This document shows, in pieces, positions 59,809-64,000 of a stretch of DNA of 64,000 nucleotides. A program made the position numbers and the translations under genes. Each line of letters begins with the position of its first letter. Positions within the stretch are counted from its first letter, which is position 1. Under the pieces are notes generated by a model, which saw only the letters and a program-made list of their open reading frames with translations, was not told the DNA's origin and searched no databases. This DNA is from JALYUA01 sp039933215. GTDB taxonomy: Bacteria; Acidobacteriota; Thermoanaerobaculia; UBA5066; Gp7-AA6. The stretch is from positions 15,775-79,774 of the forward strand of contig JBDTOO010000007.1 of the NCBI GenBank assembly GCA_039933215.1, read 5' to 3'.

Positions 59809-60866
59809 GCCGATTCGTCTCCGATGTGGCGGACCGCGAGGCCGACCGCGACCGCGAGGCTCGGAGCGTTCTCGGTGAGCCATTCCGGGGAAACCGAGCT
59901 GCCGGCGATGTCGATCTGCCGGAAGGGGTTCATGATCTCGACCGGGATGCCGAAACGCTCCTTCAGCTGGGTGTCCAGGTTGACGACCCGCGAGGACCCG
60001 CCCGCGATGAAGAGCTGATCGATCTTCTCGGTCGACGTCGTGGCAATGAAGAAGTCGAACGTCTTCTGGAGCTCCTGGGCGAGGTCGTCCGAGACGGAAC
60101 GCAGGATCGGCAGGATGTCCTGCAGGGAGTGGTCCCCGGAGGGCTCCCCCTTCTTCAAAGATTCCGCCTGCTCGAAAGCGAGCGAAAGCTGCTTCTGGAT
60201 GGCGTCGGTGTACTGATTCCCACCGAAGGAGATATCGCGCCAGAAGATCGTGCTCGTTCCGGACAAAATGTTCACGTTCGTGACGGACGCGCCGATATTG
60301 ACGAGGGCGACGACGCGGCCGGGTTCGACCGGATAGTTGGCTTCGTACGCATTCTGGAGCGCGAAGGCGTCGACGTCGACGAGCGCAGGGGTTTTACCGA
60401 CCTGGGTGATGACGCTCGTATAGTCGCCGATCTTGTCTTTCTTCACGGCCACCAGGAGCACGTCCATCGTCTCGCCGCCCGCCGCGTCCAGAACGACGTA
60501 GTCGAGATTCACGTCATTGATGTCGAACGGGACGTACTGCTCCGCTTCCCAGCGGATCGACTCCGCGAGCTCCTCCGCCGACATCGTCGGCAGCGAGATC
60601 TTCTTGATGATCACGGAATGACCGGAAAGCGAGGTGCCGAAGTCGTTATTGCGGACCGACAGGGTCGAAACGACCCGGTTGACGGTATCGACCACGAGGG
60701 ACGCGTCCATGATCGCGCCATCGACGATCGCTTCCGGGGAGAGCGTTTCCATGCCCGTCTTCACGAGCCGGTAACCCCCGCCCTTGGCGTCTTTCAACTC
60801 CACCAGTTTGACCGCCGACGAACCAATGTCGAGGCCAACCAGGTTTTTTGACTTCCTGAAAAGCAC
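59805..60866 (-). CDS. pilM: type IV pilus assembly protein PilM
   Basis: This 353-residue actin-like cytoplasmic ATPase contacts the N-terminal tail of PilN. The actin-fold motifs are NLVGLDIGSSAVKLVELKD at the N-terminus, VALVNIGASVTNVNILSG and LFIAGGSSRVVNLD. The start is GTG at 60866 with GGTGAGGG as a ribosome-binding site. It is the first gene of a long minus-strand run (pilMNOPQ and after). Upstream is an AT-rich stretch with TATTAAT at 60885-60891, a candidate -10. Confidence 0.95.
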   Translation of the reverse strand: MLFRKSKNLVGLDIGSSAVKLVELKDAKGGGYRLVKTGMETLSPEAIVDGAIMDASLVVDTVNRVVSTLSVRNNDFGTSLSGHSVIIKKISLPTMSAEELAESIRWEAEQYVPFDINDVNLDYVVLDAAGGETMDVLLVAVKKDKIGDYTSVITQVGKTPALVDVDAFALQNAYEANYPVEPGRVVALVNIGASVTNVNILSGTSTIFWRDISFGGNQYTDAIQKQLSLAFEQAESLKKGEPSGDHSLQDILPILRSVSDDLAQELQKTFDFFIATTSTEKIDQLFIAGGSSRVVNLDTQLKERFGIPVEIMNPFRQIDIAGSSVSPEWLTENAPSLAVAVGLAVRHIGDESA

Positions 60867-61156
60867 AGGACCCTCACCGAAAAAATTAATACGGTTATGG
60901 GCTTTGACTGAGACTTATTACGGCTGGTTGCCAAAGTAACAGAAGGATTTTCCCCAGTCAAGGGCCGTCCGGCGAGAAAGACTCCGGTGAGACAAGGATT
61001 TAGCCCGTTTCTGCCCAAGACCCGGTGCATCGGGGAGAACAGAGACCGGAGGCGGGGGTCTGTGCGCCCTCCGGCGCGGGCCGAGCCTTGCCCGCGAGAG
61101 CGGTTGCGTGTAGGATGCGGCGTTTTTTGCAATCGCAAGACGGAGACGAGGTCACC
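60867..61156. promoter_or_regulatory. divergent intergenic region pilM/rpmB
   Basis: 290 bases without a gene. The pilM-proximal half is AT-rich for this genome (TATTAAT, TAATAAG and similar) and probably holds the pilM promoter. The rpmB-proximal half has GGAGG...CCTCC and GCGGGC/GCCCGC hairpins, just upstream of the rpmB promoter at 61088-61116. Confidence 0.55.
61088..61116 (+). promoter_or_regulatory. sigma-70-like promoter of rpmB
   Basis: TTGCCC at 61088-61093, 17-base spacer, TAGGAT at 61111-61116. A start near 61123 would give a leader of about 34 bases before the rpmB ATG at 61157. Confidence 0.5.
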
Positions 61157-61393
61157 ATGGCTCAACAGTGTCAGTTCTGCGGGAAAACGCCGAAATCCGG
61201 CCACCGGGTCAGCCACGCGAACAACGTGACGAACCGCAAGTGGCACCTGAACTTGAAAAGCGTGCGCGCCGCCGCGCCCGGAGGCGGGAGCCGCCGCGTG
61301 CGCGCCTGCACCCGCTGCATCCGTTCGGGGAAGGTGACGAAGCCGGTCGTTCGACCCGCCGCGGGTGCCGCGCCGACCAAAGCGAAGGCCTGA
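61157..61393 (+). CDS. rpmB: 50S ribosomal protein L28 (zinc-binding form)
   Basis: This 78-residue protein starts at the ATG at 61157 (MAQQCQFCGKTPKSGHRVSHANNVTNRKWHLNL). It has a CxxC pair at Cys5/Cys8 and another at Cys51/Cys54 (CTRC). These four Cys make the C+ zinc-ribbon form of L28. C-minus paralogues in many bacteria replace it under zinc shortage; none is seen here. It is a large-subunit protein. The upstream reading to 61025 is not conserved and overlaps the promoter. It is followed by a hairpin and the convergent RSH gene. Confidence 0.96.
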   Translation: MAQQCQFCGKTPKSGHRVSHANNVTNRKWHLNLKSVRAAAPGGGSRRVRACTRCIRSGKVTKPVVRPAAGAAPTKAKA

Positions 61394-61411
61394 CCGCGTT
61401 CGTCCGTACAC

Positions 61412-61430
61412 CCGGCTGGGGCGGAGCCGG
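61412..61430. terminator. hairpin between rpmB and the RelA/SpoT gene
   Basis: CCGGCT pairs with AGCCGG around GGGGCGG. Placed between two convergent stops; no U-run on either side. Confidence 0.35.
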
Positions 61431-61456
61431 CACCGGCCGACTCTTCCGGCTGACGA

Positions 61457-63643
61457 TCAAGCGGTCCCGCGGTCTCCCCGATCCCCCGCCGCATTGTACT
61501 TGCGGACCACTTCCCGGACGCCCGGGACGTTGCGCAACCGCGCCAGGATCTTTTCGAGGTGCTTCACATCCGACGCCTCGAGGGAAATGGCAATCGAGCT
61601 CTGTCTCGACTCCTCGCTGCGCGCCTCGATCCGCCGGATGTTCGACCGCTCTCCCGCGATCGCCTGCGTGAGATCCGCGAGAAGTCCCGGACGATCCTCG
61701 GACAGGACCTCCAGGTCGATGGCGTACACCGTCCGCTTCTGGTCCGCCCAGGCTACGTCGATCTTGCGCTCCGGGTCATAGAGGAGGTTCCGGACGTTGG
61801 GACAGTTCTCGGAGTGGACGGACACCCCCCGTCCCCGGGTGATGTACCCGAGGATGCGCTCTCCGGGCACGGGAGTGCAGCACTTGGCGAGCGAAGCGAG
61901 GAGATCGTTGTGGCCCACAACCACGATGTCCGGCGAGCCGGGCAGGATCTTCCGGACCACTCGGGACACGGCGGTCTCGCGGACGACCTCGGGACTGGCG
62001 AGCTCCTCCGCCGGCACGAAGCGCTCCAGGGCGTTGCGCGGTGAGAGCTTCCCGTAACCCACGGCGGCGAAGAGGTCCTCCGGGCGGTTGAAGCCCCATT
62101 CGCCCAGGGCGCGGGAGAGATCGCCCTGCTGCTCCAGTTTCTTCAGCGTGCGCCGGTATTTCTTGAGCTCCTTCTCGAGGAGCCGGCGACCGAGCTCGAC
62201 GGCTTCGCTCTTCTCCTGCGTGTGCACGAAATGCCGGATCTTGTGGCGCGCCCGGGAAGTCGCGACGTAGGAGAGCCAGTCGCGGGAGGGGGTCTGGGTG
62301 GGGGCCGTCAGGATCTCGACGATGTCGCCGCTCGTGAGCGGAGTCTTCAAGGGCACGAGCCTCCCGTTGACCCGCGCTCCGACGCAGTGGTGCCCGACGT
62401 CCGTATGGACCCGATACGCGAAATCCACGGCGGACGCCCCGCGCGGGAACGCGAACACTTCCCCCTTCGGCGTGAATGTGTAGACCTCGTCGGGGTAGAG
62501 GTCGACTTTGAGCGACGAGAGAAATTGCCGCGGGTCCGAGACGTCGCTCTGCCAGTCCACGACCTGCCGGAGCCACTGGAAACGGGCGTCGTCCGTGGTG
62601 GGCCCGAGTCGCCCCTCCTTGTATTTCCAGTGGGCCGCGATCCCGCGCTCGGCGATGAGATCCATCTCCCTCGTGCGGATCTGGACCTCGAACGGCTGCG
62701 CCGAGTCGCTCATCAGGGTCGTGTGGAGCGACTGGTAGAAGTTCGGCTTGGGCATCGCGATGTAGTCCTTGATCCGGCCGGGCATCGGACGCCAACGCTG
62801 GTGGACGAGGCCGAGAACGGCGTAGCAGTCGCGCGACTCGGGGGTGACGACGCGAAACGCGAGAGCGTCGTAGAGCTGCGCGACATCGACGCCCCGGCGG
62901 CGCATCTTGGTCCAGATCGAATGGTAACGCTTCAGGCGCCCGGTGACTTCGCCCTGGACGCCGGCCTCGACGAGCTTCTTTTCGAGCTCGCCGCGAATCT
63001 GCTCGATCATCGCTTCGGATCCCTTGAGATTGCGAGCCACCTCGCTCTCGACCCGGGCGTACTCCTGCGGCTCCAGGTTCAGAAACGCGAGGTCCTCGAG
63101 CTCCCCCTTGAGGAGCCCCATGCCGAGGCGGTTGGCGATCGGAGCGTAGATGTCCATCGTCTCGCGGGAAATCTCGAGCCGCCGGCTCTCGGAGAGAAAC
63201 TGGAGCGTCCGCATGTTGTGGAGGCGGTCCGCGAGCTTCACGAGGACGATCCGGAGATCGGAGACCATCGCGAGCACCATCTTGCGGAACGTCTCGGCCT
63301 GCTCCTCCTCCCGGGAGACGTAGGAGAAGCGGCCGATCTTGGTCAGGCCGTCGACTAAGTCCGCGACCTCGGAACCGAACTGCTGGGAGATGGCCTCCTT
63401 CGTCGTCAGGGTGTCCTCGAGGACGTCGTGGAGCAGTCCGACGACGATCGACACGTCGTCGGCCTTCAAGTCCGCCAGGATGGCGGCCACGTTCAGCGGG
63501 TGGACGAGGTAGGGCTCGCCGGACCGGCGGACCTGCCCCTTGTGCTCCCGCGCCGAAAACACGTAGGCCCGCCGGAGAAGGCCCTGGTCGGCCTGGGGGT
63601 TGTACGCCTCGACCTTCTCGAGGATCTCCTCGAAACGGATCAT
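61457..63643 (-). CDS. bifunctional (p)ppGpp synthetase/hydrolase (RelA/SpoT homologue)
   Basis: This 728-residue RSH enzyme has an N-terminal HD hydrolase domain with His48, His72/Asp73 and Glu76/Asp77 (LLHDVLEDT). The synthetase domain shows YHSIWTKMRRRG, PGRIKDYIAMPKPNFYQSLHTT and FEVQIRTREMDLIAERGIAAHWKYKEG. The TGS, zinc-finger (LAKCCTPVPGERILGYITRGRGVSVHSENCPN) and ACT domains follow. The hydrolase residues look intact, so it is likely bifunctional like SpoT/Rel. The start is the ATG at 63643 with no ribosome-binding site; an upstream ATG would add nine residues. It controls the stringent response. It ends opposite rpmB. Confidence 0.95.
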   Translation of the reverse strand: MIRFEEILEKVEAYNPQADQGLLRRAYVFSAREHKGQVRRSGEPYLVHPLNVAAILADLKADDVSIVVGLLHDVLEDTLTTKEAISQQFGSEVADLVDGLTKIGRFSYVSREEEQAETFRKMVLAMVSDLRIVLVKLADRLHNMRTLQFLSESRRLEISRETMDIYAPIANRLGMGLLKGELEDLAFLNLEPQEYARVESEVARNLKGSEAMIEQIRGELEKKLVEAGVQGEVTGRLKRYHSIWTKMRRRGVDVAQLYDALAFRVVTPESRDCYAVLGLVHQRWRPMPGRIKDYIAMPKPNFYQSLHTTLMSDSAQPFEVQIRTREMDLIAERGIAAHWKYKEGRLGPTTDDARFQWLRQVVDWQSDVSDPRQFLSSLKVDLYPDEVYTFTPKGEVFAFPRGASAVDFAYRVHTDVGHHCVGARVNGRLVPLKTPLTSGDIVEILTAPTQTPSRDWLSYVATSRARHKIRHFVHTQEKSEAVELGRRLLEKELKKYRRTLKKLEQQGDLSRALGEWGFNRPEDLFAAVGYGKLSPRNALERFVPAEELASPEVVRETAVSRVVRKILPGSPDIVVVGHNDLLASLAKCCTPVPGERILGYITRGRGVSVHSENCPNVRNLLYDPERKIDVAWADQKRTVYAIDLEVLSEDRPGLLADLTQAIAGERSNIRRIEARSEESRQSSIAISLEASDVKHLEKILARLRNVPGVREVVRKYNAAGDRGDRGTA

Positions 63644-63651
63644 AGAAGCAG

Positions 63652-63657
63652 AGGGTA
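63652..63657 (-). promoter_or_regulatory. possible -10 element of the RelA/SpoT gene
   Basis: On the minus strand TACCCT lies 8 bases before the ATG. No -35 match is seen. Weak, listed because the same spacing occurs before other genes in the window. Confidence 0.25.
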
Positions 63658-63670
63658 GCAGGCCGCTCAA

Positions 63671-64000
63671 GGGAGCGGTGACAGGTGGCAGGTGACGGGT
63701 GACAGCAGCACCGGGCGGATGACGGGTGACCGGAGATAGGAAAGAGGTGAGAGGGAGGGAGGGAGGGAGTTTGGACGGTTAACCGTTCCACGGCAGGTGA
63801 ACAGGAGTCGGGTGCGGGTGCCGGAGTCACCCGTCATAAGGTGGAAGGGAGTCAGTCCGATGATCGCCGGGGCTCGCAGCCCCTCTCACCTCTGTCCTCC
63901 CACCTCTCACCTCGGCTTGTTGCCGTCACCGGTCACCGGTCACCCGTCACCTGTCTTCGTTACCTGTTTCTGTTTTTCTTCCGTTTGCCCGAAGAGGGCG
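63671..64000. other. gap upstream of the RelA/SpoT gene, repeat-rich
   Basis: 330 bases without a gene. It consists mostly of degenerate GGTGACA-family heptamers in inverted arrangement (63676-63955) with G-rich GGGAGGGAGGGAGG between. The last 45 bases are T-rich and show no feature I can name. Confidence 0.6.
63676..63955. repeat. nested inverted cluster of GGTGACA-family repeats
   Basis: The left arm begins GGTGACAGGTGGCAGGTGACGGGTGACAG; the right arm has GTCACCGGTCACCGGTCACCCGTCACCTGTC. Inside them AAGAGGTGAGAGGGAGGGAG faces CCTCCCACCTCTCACC. The result is an imperfect palindrome of about 280 bases. Confidence 0.8.

Noticed and set aside
60867..61156. A small RNA gene in the pilM/rpmB gap
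   Set aside because: Two hairpins are present but no clear promoter/terminator pair surrounds them, and they overlap the likely rpmB promoter.

Overview
The window is a GC-rich, gene-dense stretch of a bacterial chromosome with about 62 protein genes and no RNA genes, integrases, insertion sequences or CRISPR arrays that I could find. Gene content and style suggest a free-living Acidobacteriota, possibly of the Thermoanaerobaculia type. The evidence for this is a ScyD/ScyE beta-propeller protein with a C-terminal module I associate with that phylum, a PilMNOPQ cluster with a double-AMIN secretin, the many GTG/TTG starts, and the many 4-base ATGA/GTGA gene overlaps. The assignment is an inference and was not tested by any search.

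Layout. 1-4257: a fragment of an unknown protein, a DUF6526-like membrane protein, then a minus-strand propionate/branched-chain style operon (acyl-CoA dehydrogenase, MeaB, methylmalonyl-CoA epimerase, a small conserved protein, an HELGH membrane protein). 4424-13063: ScyD-like secreted protein, a SPOR+SpoIID lipoprotein coupled to a DnaC-like ATPase, a SRPBCC protein, argS, a cupin and a ferredoxin/metallo-beta-lactamase fusion. 13079-15601: GHMP kinase and an ECF sigma/anti-sigma pair. 15822-29677: a long minus-strand energy block. It holds a MidA/NDUFAF7-type methyltransferase, nuoA-B-C-D-H-I-J-K-L-M-N (no nuoE, F or G), then atpZ, an AtpI-like gene, atpB and atpE, ending in tandem hairpins. 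The F1 and b-subunit genes are not here.

29817-40184: a proline/threonine-rich lipoprotein, a radical SAM/methyltransferase pair, a noncoding gap with a decayed FG-GAP repeat, malic enzyme-phosphotransacetylase, proS, a zinc-ribbon TPR protein and 3-hydroxyacyl-CoA dehydrogenase. 40310-45386: a second ECF sigma/anti-sigma cassette with a membrane protein, glutamate dehydrogenase, a DciA-like protein and a 2-hydroxyacid dehydrogenase. 45383-60866: one long minus-strand run, in transcription order pilM-N-O-P-Q, two lipoproteins, a TPR protein, a Roadblock protein, accB, accC, a ThiE-AroK fusion, a metallophosphoesterase, a HEAT-cyclophilin protein. 61157-63643: rpmB (plus) facing a bifunctional RelA/SpoT homologue (minus).

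How the parts work together: complex I and the F0 sector form a respiration/ATP-synthesis module next to a probable complex I assembly factor. Acyl-CoA dehydrogenase, MeaB/epimerase, 3-hydroxyacyl-CoA dehydrogenase and malic enzyme-PTA point to acyl-CoA and C4/C3 metabolism. The pil cluster supplies the inner-membrane alignment complex and secretin of type IV pili.

The features I would look at first are: the MidA gene next to nuoA; a ThiE-AroK fusion; DciA-like and DnaC-like helicase-loader candidates in one genome; a radical SAM protein with a PqqD-like front and a partner methyltransferase; a family of GGTGACA heptamer repeats in three intergenic sites, two of them with inverted halves; and several starts that look leaderless. 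I found no clearly new multi-gene system. The best candidates for undescribed biology are the repeat family and the radical SAM cassette.
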